Source: Cunninghamella blakesleeana (taxonomy: Eukaryota; Mucoromycota; Mucoromycetes; Mucorales; Cunninghamellaceae). Taken from it: a stretch of DNA of 64,000 bases. Shown here one piece after another: positions 22,749 through 33,440 of this stretch. The stretch's first letter is position 1; every line of letters begins with the position of its first letter. A program made the translations under genes and the position numbers. Location of the stretch: contig JAFCIZ010000008.1 in the NCBI GenBank assembly GCA_017871115.1, positions 1,364,001-1,428,000 on the forward strand. The letters are read 5' to 3'. A model generated the notes under the pieces. That model made no database searches. It was not told the DNA's origin and worked only from the letters and a program-made list of their open reading frames with translations.

Positions 22749-25700
22749 ATGTCTTTTGAACATCAAAACAATAATACTAAAATTGTTGCTGAAGACACCG
22801 CTTCTCCTATCACTGCCAATTCTTCCAAGTCTTCTTCTCCTGCTCCTATGGATACTTTTCCTATGACTGGTACCTCTGCTTCCAAACATGCTAAAGTACC
22901 TACTTTAAATGAAAAAATCCAAAGGTTAAAGGATAAATTAACATCCAAATTAAATATATTAGCTGATATGGATATTGATCACAAAGATTACTACAATGTG
23001 AGTCAAGAAGTAGCTTTGTTGACTAGACATATTGAAACTTTGCAGACATCCCAGAAGATTTTGAACAACACCATCTCTAGTAATACTAATATAAGGATGA
23101 CCTACAAAGATGTTCCTTTATTTTATTTGGATGGTCAGGTTAAAAACGATACCAATGCTGAGGTGTTTAAATCTGCTGAACTTTTCTTAGAAAAGTTTGA
23201 AAGAATTCTTATATCCAATGGTGTAAACCTTGAAGTTGATTGGGAACAATGGGTACATTGTGCCATGGTGGGTGATTCCTCCATTTGGTTCAAAGATCAC
23301 TTAAAAGGTAAATCTTTATCTTGGTCCACAGCTTCCAAGCTGATCATAGATACTTTTGACGCCAAGGATAAAAGAATAAAAAATGCTTTAAATGTAGTAA
23401 ACATGAAGATGCATGATGGTGAATCTGTTAATGAGTTTGGTCTTAGATTTCAAGCTGCATACCATAATGCTAAATGGTCTGATGATGAAATCATGGCTGT
23501 CCTCTGTCTTCGTGCCCTTCCTCGTTCTTTACAACATGGTGTTTTAATTGCCATGCAAGGACGTGATGATAATATTGACGGTGTTCCTTCTTCTTCTTCT
23601 GTGGTTTTAAATATTGCCCGCAATATACATGCCCAGAAACGTGCTTTTGACCATGAAGGAGAATCTTCTGATTCAAAAAGAAGCAAAAGAAGAACCAGTA
23701 GTGATCGTTTTCCTGTAAGGGATAAATACTGTTCTGAACATGGTAAAAGATCAAGCCATACTACTGAGGAATGCAAAGTATTAAAAAATAAAATTGTTGC
23801 TAGTAAACTTATTCCTAAACACGCTCCAGTATCTACTTCTGTTGCTACGAATAATGTTGTTGCTGGTAAACAATGTTGGAATTGTCCTGAGGTATACACA
23901 CCTGAACATAAATCACATTGCAAGGGAAAGCAATTCAAAAACCAAACATACAGAGTACAAGCTATTAACGCTTCCACCTCTTTTACAAATAAAAATGTGT
24001 CCACACCTAAGGTCACGGCTATTCCTACTCTTCTTCTCCCTAAACATCATGCTGACATTGATTTGAATCTTGATTGGGATGAATTAGAAGTACAAGCTGC
24101 TGATGATATAGAAGAGACACTTGAAGATGCTATGGATGTTGAAGGCAATAAAGACAAAAATGAAATTAACATTAATATTAATATGATAACTACACATCAT
24201 ACTAATAATAATAATCCCTTTATATTACCATTAATTGTTAATGACATTAGAATGAAAGCCTTGCTAGACACTGGTGCTGATGTATCTGTGATTAGCCTGA
24301 AATTTTGTTCTAATAATAACATAAAGTTTAATAAAAATCCACATGTTAATTTGCATTTTGTCACTAAAAATAATTCGTCTTCACACATCGGTCTTACGGG
24401 ACCTGTCTCCATTAAATACAATGGATTAATACTTACACATTCATTCCATGTATTAGAGCTATCTTCTAATGATTATGATATCTTGATTGGAAGAGACTTA
24501 ATACCAAAACTTGATATAGGTTTTTTAGGTCTTGCATACAATTGGGATGATAATAAAATACAGATCAAAAACAATGATGATAAAGAATTATTAGAAATAA
24601 AAGAACCTAATAATTCACCTGCAGGTACAAAGGAAGAAAGAATCATATTCATAGATTCTATAACACCTTACATTGATGAAAATCAATTGATACCTAAGAC
24701 ATCTTTTTGTACACTTGATATTTCTGTAGTTAAATTAAATACACCTACTATGCCATCCAATGATACTAATCATCGCCAATATCCTATAGCATATACAATG
24801 CAACCATTGGTTGATGAGGCAGTAAAAACTTGGTTGGAAGAAGGTACAATCACTATCGCCCCAGTCGATACCACTTGGAATAGTCCTATAACACTTGCAC
24901 CCAAGAAAGATGAGTACGGTAATATCACCGGTAAATGCCCTTGTCTTGATCCACGACACATTAATAAACATTTACAGGATGATATATATCCTTTACCATT
25001 GATCAATGAGATCTTTGAGAACATGCACGGATCAAAAATCTTCACCACACTAGATTTAAAAAGTGCATTTCATAGATTCATGATTCATCCAGATGATCAA
25101 CATAAAACTACTTTTACACACAAAGGTAGACAATACATGTTTAAAGGTTGTCCTTTTGGATTGAAGCCTCTATCATCTAAATTTCAAAGAGTAATGCATC
25201 ACATCTTCAATGGTCTTCCTTACGTCCAAACATTTGTTGATGATGTTGTTATTCATTCTAAAAATATGACAGAACACATTGAACATGTATCTATAGCAAT
25301 AAAGAAATTAACAGAAGTTAATTTGATACTTAATCCTAAAAAATGTCACTTCGCACAGACATGTGTTTACTTACTAGGATTCTGTATATCAGATAAAGGT
25401 CATGATCTTGATCCACGAAAAGTCACTAATGTATTAGAATGGCAACGTCCTAAGACAGGTCATGCTGTTCAACAGTTTCTTGGTATAGTTAATTACTTCA
25501 GATTACACATAGCTAATATTGCTGCTTTAACTGCACCTATAGACGCTTTACGTAATTATAAAAATATAACAAATAATGATTGGACATCAGTTCATGAAAA
25601 ACATTTTAATACCATTAAACAAGAATTACAAAATAATACATTATTACACTTTCCTGATCTTTCTAAAACATTTTATGTTGCAACTGATGCCAGTGATTAT

Positions 25701-27464
25701 GGTATTGGTGCATCATTATTTCAAAAAATAAACGGTAAAGAACGTCATATAGGATACATGGCTAAATCTTTATCTAAAAGTCAACGCAATTATAGTACTA
25801 ATAAAAGAGAACTATTAGCTATAGTTTTTGCACTTAAAAAATATCATAAATTCTTATGGGGTAAACCTTTTGTACTTTACACTGATCATAGAGCTCTTAC
25901 CTATTTACATACACAAAAGATAGCTTCACCCATGATGATACAATGGCTAGATACTTTACTTGATTATTCTTTTACTATTATTCACTTACCAGGTAAACTT
26001 AACACACTACCTGATCTCTTGTCCCGTCTTGATATACCTGACAAAGAGATAGAGGGGGATAATAAACCAAATAAATCAAGTCAACACCTTTTAGCAAACA
26101 AAGGTTATGCAAACAAAAAGCCAAACAAAATAATAAAAGAAAAACTGGATAAAATAAAACAAAAAGAACCATACTTTGAAGAAAAACATTTTATCCAAGT
26201 AATCCAAAATCAAACCACTGATTATATTATACCACCAGCTAATCAACATAAATCCATACTACAAAGAGTTCATTCTTTCGGACACTTTGGTGCTGAAGCA
26301 ATTGTTAAAGCTGTACATAATGAAGGTTTACATTGGGTTCATATTATGAAAGATGCACTAGAAATAGTTAAAGAATGTCCTGCTTGTCAAAAATATAATA
26401 TTGTAAGAAGAGGATATAATCCATTACGTCCTGTCTTTGCTTATTTACCAGGTGATCATTGGGCTATTGATTTATGTGGACCTTTTCCTACATCAACTAA
26501 AGGTAACAACTATTTATTAGTTATGGTTGACGTATGTACACGATTCAATATCTATCGACCTTTACCTGACAAAAAATCCGACACTGTTATTCACACTTTA
26601 ATACAAGTATTTGGCGATTTTGGTTATCCAAAAATTGTACAATCCGATAACGGTACTGAATTTAAAAATCAATTCTTTAAAAATCTATATACTACTATGA
26701 ATATTGATCATCGTCTATCTACACCTTATCATCCACGAGGTAATGGCGTTGCTGAAAGATATGTTCGTATTGCACAAGAGATTATTCAAAAACATATACA
26801 AGGAACAAAAGTGGATTGGGATTGGTATACTCCAATTGCACAATTAGCAGTTAACCATAAAATATCTAAACGATTACAAACTGCCCCTTTTTCCCTTATG
26901 TTTGCTAGACATATGAATACACCTTATGCTGCATTAGATAAAAACAAAACAGATACTGACATCACATCCAAAAATCCTATATCCTATCAAAAACTACTGG
27001 ATAGAATGGATTATATGGCTGATATTGTATTTCCAGCTATTAAGGAAAGAACGGATATGGTTGTTAAAGCACAAAAAGAAGCTTTTAATAAAAAATATCC
27101 AATAGTAAACTTTCCAACTAATAGTTATGTAGTTGCACGTTTACCTACACGTACCAGTAAACTAGCTCCTGTATATGAAGGTCCATATATTGTAGTTAAT
27201 AAAACTGAAAACGGTAATTATATTTTAAAAGATATGACTGGTGCACTAACATCAAGGAATTATACACCATCAGAATTAAAACTAATATCACACGATGAAA
27301 CTATTCCAACTGATGAAATCTATGAAGTTGAAGCTATAATAAACCATAGAGGCACTGGACAAAATAGAGAATATAAAATAAGATGGAAAGGTTATTCTGC
27401 TGAAGATGATACATGGGAAAAATCTATCGATATAAATGCACAAGACTGCATTGATACATATTGA
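22749..27464 (+). CDS. Gypsy-1 Gag-Pol polyprotein (1571 aa, chromodomain)
   Basis: A single frame carrying every retrotransposon function. Rough residue positions: Gag 1-500 with one atypical knuckle CWNCPEVYTPEHKSHC near 376; protease ALLDTGADVSVIS near 504; reverse transcriptase with TTLDLKSAFHRF and the catalytic FVDDVVIHS near 830; RNase H ATDASDYGIGASLF near 977. Integrase follows, with an HHCC zinc module (HSFGHFG...CPACQ) near 1174-1214 and DDE residues in AIDLCGP, SDNGTEF and AERYVR (about 1240, 1299, 1335). A chromodomain closes the protein (YEVEAIINHRG...YKIRWKGYSAEDDTWE). There is no gag stop or frameshift, so Gag:Pol ratio must be set after translation, as in other single-ORF chromoviruses. 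Confidence 0.95.
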   Translation: MSFEHQNNNTKIVAEDTASPITANSSKSSSPAPMDTFPMTGTSASKHAKVPTLNEKIQRLKDKLTSKLNILADMDIDHKDYYNVSQEVALLTRHIETLQTSQKILNNTISSNTNIRMTYKDVPLFYLDGQVKNDTNAEVFKSAELFLEKFERILISNGVNLEVDWEQWVHCAMVGDSSIWFKDHLKGKSLSWSTASKLIIDTFDAKDKRIKNALNVVNMKMHDGESVNEFGLRFQAAYHNAKWSDDEIMAVLCLRALPRSLQHGVLIAMQGRDDNIDGVPSSSSVVLNIARNIHAQKRAFDHEGESSDSKRSKRRTSSDRFPVRDKYCSEHGKRSSHTTEECKVLKNKIVASKLIPKHAPVSTSVATNNVVAGKQCWNCPEVYTPEHKSHCKGKQFKNQTYRVQAINASTSFTNKNVSTPKVTAIPTLLLPKHHADIDLNLDWDELEVQAADDIEETLEDAMDVEGNKDKNEINININMITTHHTNNNNPFILPLIVNDIRMKALLDTGADVSVISLKFCSNNNIKFNKNPHVNLHFVTKNNSSSHIGLTGPVSIKYNGLILTHSFHVLELSSNDYDILIGRDLIPKLDIGFLGLAYNWDDNKIQIKNNDDKELLEIKEPNNSPAGTKEERIIFIDSITPYIDENQLIPKTSFCTLDISVVKLNTPTMPSNDTNHRQYPIAYTMQPLVDEAVKTWLEEGTITIAPVDTTWNSPITLAPKKDEYGNITGKCPCLDPRHINKHLQDDIYPLPLINEIFENMHGSKIFTTLDLKSAFHRFMIHPDDQHKTTFTHKGRQYMFKGCPFGLKPLSSKFQRVMHHIFNGLPYVQTFVDDVVIHSKNMTEHIEHVSIAIKKLTEVNLILNPKKCHFAQTCVYLLGFCISDKGHDLDPRKVTNVLEWQRPKTGHAVQQFLGIVNYFRLHIANIAALTAPIDALRNYKNITNNDWTSVHEKHFNTIKQELQNNTLLHFPDLSKTFYVATDASDYGIGASLFQKINGKERHIGYMAKSLSKSQRNYSTNKRELLAIVFALKKYHKFLWGKPFVLYTDHRALTYLHTQKIASPMMIQWLDTLLDYSFTIIHLPGKLNTLPDLLSRLDIPDKEIEGDNKPNKSSQHLLANKGYANKKPNKIIKEKLDKIKQKEPYFEEKHFIQVIQNQTTDYIIPPANQHKSILQRVHSFGHFGAEAIVKAVHNEGLHWVHIMKDALEIVKECPACQKYNIVRRGYNPLRPVFAYLPGDHWAIDLCGPFPTSTKGNNYLLVMVDVCTRFNIYRPLPDKKSDTVIHTLIQVFGDFGYPKIVQSDNGTEFKNQFFKNLYTTMNIDHRLSTPYHPRGNGVAERYVRIAQEIIQKHIQGTKVDWDWYTPIAQLAVNHKISKRLQTAPFSLMFARHMNTPYAALDKNKTDTDITSKNPISYQKLLDRMDYMADIVFPAIKERTDMVVKAQKEAFNKKYPIVNFPTNSYVVARLPTRTSKLAPVYEGPYIVVNKTENGNYILKDMTGALTSRNYTPSELKLISHDETIPTDEIYEVEAIINHRGTGQNREYKIRWKGYSAEDDTWEKSIDINAQDCIDTY

Positions 27465-27687
27465 AAAAGAATAAATATATTAAAAGGAAAAGAAGAAAAG
27501 AAAAATTTAAATGAAAAGAGAAATCCTCTTAAAAGAAAACAAGCCACGTCGGTCATTAAAAAACATGGTTGTAGAAAACTGCTTGCATAAAAAAAAAAAA
27601 AAAAAAACTTCTTTTCTTCAACTATACTCCTTAAAAAAATTCACAAGTACAACACTCTAACGGTTGCTTCAACCTGGAAGGGAGTAA

Positions 27688-28097
27688 TGTTGTATTTACC
27701 ATATAATAACAATATTAAATGACTTCATAATTATAATACACTTATAATACATATGAGATATTTAATATTTACTATAAAATCACTACTGTGTACCTGATAC
27801 AAAATGATCTATTCCTATTAGCTTATGCTATGCTATAACTTTAAATCTTCTAATCCCGCAGATCCATTACCATAGACATACTTTAAACTCCATTCTAATT
27901 CACGTTACCTTTACTAGATAACTTTATAATTCTATTTTCATATTATATAACATATAAACTAAGCCCAGTGTCACCAATCCACTAAAAGGTATAAATACAA
28001 CCCTTGTCTTTTACATTTGAATAAAGGTTAACCAAAAGTTTCACAATATTTCTTTGTTTTTAATTTTTTGTATAATTTTGAATTGATAAATTCAACA
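27688..28097 (+). repeat. Gypsy-1 3' LTR
   Basis: 410 bp, no difference from the 5' LTR found by eye. It is followed by the CTAGT duplication. Confidence 0.95.
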
Positions 28098-28149
28098 CTA
28101 GTTCCTCTAACAAAAAATCAAGTCAATAGTCAAGAAACATTTTGGAAAC

Positions 28150-28992
28150 ATCTATGTTATTACAAGTTCGATCAATGTAGTGTAAAATATTATAGAAGGT
28201 ACCCAAGAAACCAAATAACTATTAATTGTTATCTCTGCTATTACTTGATACATTTAGAAAACTTATTGGGACTATGTTTTCAACAATACTGAATTAGATA
28301 GAACAAGCATAATAAGTAATGTTATTTCACAAAATTATACTCTTCTTTCCTCTCTGTATATATCATAATTTTATATTTATTCTATAGTTATTTTAAGTCA
28401 TTTAGTTTAACCACACATACACATACCTATAATTAATACATATATACTATTTTATTTTATATTATCATATGTTATTCTAGTTCACTAATTAATTCTAAGA
28501 ATTAAAAATCAATCCATATTTTTGTATTTAACATAATAAAATTAAATGGCTTTATTATTATTTATAATACGCTTATACTTCACATGAAATATTTGATATT
28601 TATTATAAAATCACAACTATTTATCTGATATAAAATGAACCATTTATATTAACTCATCCTATATAATAACCTTAAATCTTCCAATCTTGGAATCCATTAC
28701 ATATGCGCACTTCAAACTCCATCCTAATACATGCTATCTTCACCGGATAACTCTATAGTTTTATTTCATATTATATAATATATAAATTAAGCCTATTTTC
28801 ACTAATCCGCCAAAAAATTATAAATATAACACTTGTTTTAAACATCTGAATAAAGATTAACCAAAAGTTTCACAATATTTTCTGTCTTTCTTGTACTTTT
28901 CATACTTTTATTTTGAGAAACTCAATGCACGTTACACCACTACGCTTATATAACTAATAAAAGCTCGTAATTTTTATGCAAAAAAAAAAAAA
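28150..28992 (+). repeat. R1 repeat copy 2, split by a degenerate LTR
   Basis: R1 sequence (TGATACATTTAGAAAACTTA shared with copy 1) runs to about 28510. A degraded Gypsy-1-type LTR (28511-28926) interrupts it, and the R1 tail resumes (CACGTTACACC...ACTAATAAAAGCTC, then poly(A)). The LTR therefore inserted into an older R1 copy. Confidence 0.55.
28511..28926 (+). mobile_element. Degenerate solo LTR of the Gypsy-1 family
   Basis: About 415 bp, aligned over the whole Gypsy-1 LTR length (TGTATTTAACATAATAA near the start, AATAAAGATTAACC and AAAAGTTTCACAATATTT near the end) with many substitutions. It is much older than the element at 22218. Confidence 0.7.
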
Positions 28993-29435
28993 GATCCAAT
29001 AGAATCAAGTATATTTTGATTTATTAATTTTAGGAATTAGAAACCAGTCCACGTTACACTGCTATGCTTACGTGTATCTAATAAAAGCCCAAAATTTCTA
29101 TACAAAAAAGAAAAAGATTCCAGTGAAACCTTCTTCCACTTTGTGGTAAGATGTCCGACCAAATCAGAAATTTAGCTTAATTCTTTCCTCAACCATTTTC
29201 CTCTCAATCATTTTAATATTAACTTGATATATGATAGTGTCATGGTTTGTAAGGTATCTAAATATCTTTATAAACAAGAAACTGAAAATTTATTAGCTAT
29301 TATATCACTGATATTTTATTTTATGTTATTATACGTTATTCGATTCAGTAAATTTTGGGAATTTGAAATCAGACTACGTTACACCAGGAAGTATACGTGT
29401 AACTAATAAAAACTCAAAAAATTCTATATAAAGAA
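28993..29435 (+). repeat. Two further R1 tail copies
   Basis: Tails at 29045-29112 (CACGTTACACTGCTATGC, then CTAATAAAAGCCC and A-rich sequence) and at 29360-29435 (GTTACACC-loop-GTGTAACTAATAAA). The second is preceded by a shortened R1 body starting near 29240. No gene is seen here. Confidence 0.5.
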
Positions 29436-29538
29436 AATCTAAAAGTGATCCTCTTTCTCCTCTTTTTTTTAATTATATATCCTTATTATAGAAAATTGCG
29501 TTTCTAAAATTTATTACTCTGAATACTCTCTCTTAAAC

Positions 29539-29976
29539 ATGGTCTTAAAAAGCATTATATTATCAGTTGTAACATTCAGTTTTGCTGTGCTTTCACAAGA
29601 ACAAAGATTCTGCCAACCTTGGACTGGGCCTCCTCTTTTTAATATCCCGCCTGCAACTTTTGAGAAAGCTGAAAAGGTTTTTGTGTTTGAACATCCAAAT
29701 TTCCAGGGTGACAACCGATACTATTGTGGTAGAGAAGATGGCGGTGATGGTGAAGGTCCAACAGATGTTGGATATATAGATGTGAAGGGTGTATCATCTG
29801 TAAAGTGGATTAATATTAATACAAAATGTGTTTGCTTTTATGAACTCCCAAATTGGGCTGGTGGAAAGAGATGCTTTGACAGTGAGGACAATTATCAAAA
29901 AACTCTTGATAATGCTATCAATGATAACGTGGGATCAATCTCATGGTCCGGAAATGATTGTACATCAACTATATAA
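29539..29976 (+). CDS. Small secreted beta/gamma-crystallin-like protein
   Basis: 145 residues, intronless. Residues 1-20 (MVLKSIILSVVTFSFAVLSQ) look like a cleavable signal peptide. The rest carries two Greek-key-like motifs, KVFVFEHPNFQGDNRYY followed by GVSSVKW, and CFYELPNWAGGKRCF followed by NDNVGSISW. These have the (Y/F)E-x-(P/N)-F/W-x-G and closing S-(V/I)-x-W pattern of beta/gamma-crystallin domains. Six cysteines in the mature part could form disulfides. An insertion rich in G/D/E after the first motif might bind Ca2+ (inference). It sits alone in repeat-rich DNA, which is typical of effector-like or rapidly evolving secreted proteins. The start is the only ATG giving the signal peptide. 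Confidence 0.7.
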   Translation: MVLKSIILSVVTFSFAVLSQEQRFCQPWTGPPLFNIPPATFEKAEKVFVFEHPNFQGDNRYYCGREDGGDGEGPTDVGYIDVKGVSSVKWININTKCVCFYELPNWAGGKRCFDSEDNYQKTLDNAINDNVGSISWSGNDCTSTI

Positions 29977-30329
29977 TAAAGAAAAAAAGACCTTGAACCT
30001 TTATACTTATTACCCTCCAATACATATATATATAGTTAATATAGCTAATCAAGAAGTTACTTTTTAATAAAAATAAATTAAAAAATTTAAATTATTGGAA
30101 AATTAGAAATGTTTATGTTTTGATCCAAAATTATAAAAATAAAGCATTGAATATAGCATATAAATCAAAAATATAATTAGTTATAAAATATATGTACTAC
30201 TTATAAGAAAAGCAATAATAAAATATGGAGGAAGAACTTTTATTTATTTCAACTCTTTTATAAACAATTTAGCACAAAAATTGAAACTTAGTAAAAAAAA
30301 CATTATTCATCAAGATAAACCATTGATAT
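29977..30329. other. Downstream region of the crystallin-like gene
   Basis: AT-rich 3' flank with several AATAAA-like hexamers after the stop codon. I see no gene or repeat. Confidence 0.4.
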
Positions 30330-30577
30330 GCTTTCATTCCAGACCCCAAGGGTCGACGGCTAATATAAAAGCTGTGCATACACCGATGATGTATAAATTT
30401 TTTAGCTCAAAGATTTTTTTTCGTTTAAACCAACATTCGACATCTTACTCAAAAGCATCTAACGTGAAATTCAGTGCCAACAAAACGAAAGCCTTTTCAC
30501 TTAATGAAAAGAAAGATGGGCCATGGAAAGTATTTTTACAAGAATACATCATATCTACTTTAATTCTACTTTTATAG
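30330..30577 (+). pseudogene. LINE reverse transcriptase relic (second copy)
   Basis: Parallel to 21540-21780 (shared GGTCGACGGCTAATATAA-type start and CCATGGAAAGTATTTTTRCAA). Translation gives SKASNVKFSANKTKAFSL, an RT segment following the catalytic box. There is no complete domain. Confidence 0.45.
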
Positions 30578-30778
30578 AAAATGTATATAAGTAAATTTTA
30601 AACTACCATCTCCATTTTAGAAAAAAAAATATACTATTGCAAGAGCGTTCACTATAGCATAGTGTACTATAGAAGGAGATACTTACCGACGAATAGCTAC
30701 ATACTATATATAGCTAACGCTTCCATTCGTAGGTTGTATTCGAGTTCCAATGAAACTTTCTTTCACTCTGCGATAGGT

Positions 30779-31145
30779 GTTGTATTTGCCATAATAAAAT
30801 AAATTACTTAATTGATATCAATACAATATCAACATTCTATTAATATAATAGCAAATATATAATTTATCAAGATGAATAATTTGTCATTATAGATGTAATT
30901 TATTTAACTAATGTAATCATACTATGTATATTATAACTAATACACACAAAATATGGATTATTAAATAAATATTATATTCCTAATAGAAATTTTAATCCTG
31001 TATATTAAGCTTCTATATGAAGACCCTTATAATATAACCACGTATAAATATCTATTTTATTTTATTTTTTAATAAACGGCAATTAACAGTGTCACAATAT
31101 CTTTTCTGTCTTCTATTATTTTATTCATTTATTTATTTTAACCAT
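30779..31145 (+). mobile_element. Degenerate LTR related to the Gypsy-1 family
   Basis: Starts TGTTGTATTTGCCATAATAA like the Gypsy-1 LTR and near its end has AATAAACGGCAATTAACAG then GTCACAATATCTTTTCTGTC, matching the LTR 3' part. Highly diverged and probably an old solo LTR. An R1 fragment follows at 31225. Confidence 0.6.
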
Positions 31146-31224
31146 ACCTAATAATATGGTATCTGATCATATGGGAAATCTGGAGTACTTCTCATTTTAT
31201 TCTTTTTACTCTCATTCATTTTAG

Positions 31225-31400
31225 CACAAATATTGTTTATAATATAACCAGACTTCTTGAGATACCTAAAGAACTTCATAGATAAGCCGAAAAGTTATTA
31301 ATTATTATCTCTATTGCCATTTGGTACATTAGATAACTTACTGAGACTATATTTTCAAGGGTTTTGATTTTAATAGAATAAGCATGGTTCTTTCGCTTAA
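31225..31400 (+). repeat. R1 repeat fragment (5' part)
   Basis: Matches the beginning of R1 copy 1 (AACCAGACTTCTTGAGATAC, GATAAGCCGAAAAGTTATTA) and stops before the hairpin tail. Confidence 0.5.
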
Positions 31401-32649
31401 AAATATAATCATATGATAGTAGAGATACACTCATTAACTCTAATAAAAGCAAAGCTAAATTATGCTAGAATTGCTCAACTTAACAGAGATAGAGCAAAGA
31501 AAGCGAACAGGAAATACACAAATTTTCATTTCTTATTCCATGAAGCGCTCATTCGATTGGACATAGGTGATGCTATATCATATTATTTTACCATGATATA
31601 TAAATGCATTATTATGCTATATAACATAATAATATATGTTATAAAATCAAATAACGATAAAGTTCATCAAATGCACTCCGATCAAAATAAATCTATCTTT
31701 TATTGGAATGGATACCTATACTAAATAAAGATTTGAATTTATGATATTTTATTGTCTTTAAACTGCCAAAATAAGCTTTATAAATCTAATATTAAAATTT
31801 CCTATATGGAACCTAGCTTTTTTATTACATAAGTATAGATAAAAACCAATAATATATATTATGATTATCATATTGTAATAAATAAAATATGTAAAGGAAT
31901 ATAATAATGGGATTATAATTATACTGATTGACATTACTAATCATATGAGGTGAAATATCATTTTATATAAATATCAGAGTAGAATTAGATTTTTATTTCA
32001 ACACCCACCTTATATTTATAATAAAACAAATCATTCAAGAAATTTCACTTAGTTGCTTTGTCTTTTTTACTATATATAACTTTTATACTTATTTTTTTTA
32101 ATAAGTACATATTTTTCACTATAGCTATTTTAATTATTTTAGTTTAACAATATCTACACATATCTATAGTTACATTACTATACTTATGTGTAACTAATAA
32201 AAGTCCAAAATTTATACAAAAAAATACATTAGTTTTTCTCTATCCCCATAGTACAACTGATTGCTTATATTTTTTATAAATGAGGTTCTTCAGGGACTTT
32301 TATTTATTTTTTATGGAAGAGCACTAGAGTTGAGTTATTGGCAAAGGAAAGGAATCTCATAAATCACAAAAACTAGTAGATAGGAGCGATCATATCGAGA
32401 TTTATTAATCAAAATATGTTAAATTTGGCTTGTGCGTAATACTTGATTTATATATACGGAGCTAAACACCATTCCATTAAAACTTACGTAGTCAATAATT
32501 TTACTTAACGTACTTCTAGTTTTAATTATAATTTTGTTTTTGTTGTAATGTGTTGTAAAAATATTTACTACCTACATTTCCAAAATGAGAAAAAAAATTG
32601 TTTTGGAATTCAGTAGAAAATCAAATTCTTTATATAAGATTTTTTAAAA
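31401..32649. other. Repeat-rich intergenic region upstream of the P450 gene
   Basis: No convincing gene. It contains an R1-type tail at 32160-32222 (AGTTACATTACTATAC, GTGTAACTAATAAAAG, A-rich) and possibly an LTR remnant near 32000-32070. The short frame at 31413-31724 shows no recognisable domain and I do not support it as a gene. The part near 32480-32640 should hold the P450 promoter. Confidence 0.4.
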
Positions 32650-32760
32650 ATGGAGAATTTTAGCAAATTTTTAGCTCTATCTTATTTTATATATAAATAT
32701 AAGTTTGATCCCGAATTAATTTTCATTTTCACTTTTAATTTTTTTACGATTATCATTTAT

Positions 32761-33385
32761 ATGAATATCGAGATCACTATTTCTTTTATTATAAAGGCTG
32801 CCTTATTAGTACTTGCAAGCGCAGCAGCCTTCTATAACGATCGTGCTATATTTCAGGAACGGCGGAAAGGAGTATGGAATCTGCCTAGTCATCCATTAAT
32901 TGGCAATCTTTTTAATGTAATTCGACACAAAGAGTCTATTCATGACTATATTTTAGAAATCCGCAACAAATATAATAAAATAACTTGGTAATTTATATTA
33001 TATACCATTCATACTTGTAATTATATTTTAATACTGAATGATAGATATATAAAATCTATAGGACATCTACCATCGTCGGTAAAAGCCGCCAGATTTTTTC
33101 AGTAAATCCTATAAATATCGAACATGTTCTTAAAGGTATAATGCTTAAGATATAAAAGTTTTATTCGGTTAAATAATTTCTAAGCTTTTTAATCATCACA
33201 ATACGCTATAGGAAATTTTGAAAATTACATTAAAGGCCCTGATTTTCATAGTTTAATGAGTGATTTATTTGGTAATGGCATATTTAACGCTAATGGTAAT
33301 AATTGGAAAATTCAACGTAAAACTGCTTCACACATATTCAATGTTAAAAATTTTAGAAATGAATTTATAAAGTAATTATAAAATA

Positions 33386-33440
<55 letters not shown>

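Larger units (their letters stand above)
22218..28097 (+). mobile_element. Gypsy-1: complete Ty3/gypsy chromovirus
   Basis: Two 410-bp LTRs (22218-22627 and 27688-28097) that I read as identical, TGTTG...CAACA ends and a perfect 5-bp target duplication CTAGT (22213-22217 and 28098-28102). One intact Gag-Pol frame lies between them. A purine-rich tract (27676-27687) sits just before the 3' LTR. No tRNA-complementary TGG primer site follows the 5' LTR, which starts TTTTTTATTGTG, so priming is unclear; chromoviruses such as Tf1 self-prime. Everything visible suggests a recent, possibly active insertion. Confidence 0.95.

Noticed and set aside
23450..24016. Long antisense frame inside Gypsy-1 gag
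   Set aside because: Shadow of the Gag-Pol frame; no homology or start context.
30630..30790. tRNA-derived SINE (GTATTCGAGTTCC resembles a B box)
   Set aside because: No matching A box at proper spacing and no folded tRNA-like structure; the similarity is too weak to report as a feature.
31413..31724. 103-codon frame between repeats
   Set aside because: No recognisable domain, composition like surrounding AT-rich DNA, and no flanking gene signals.
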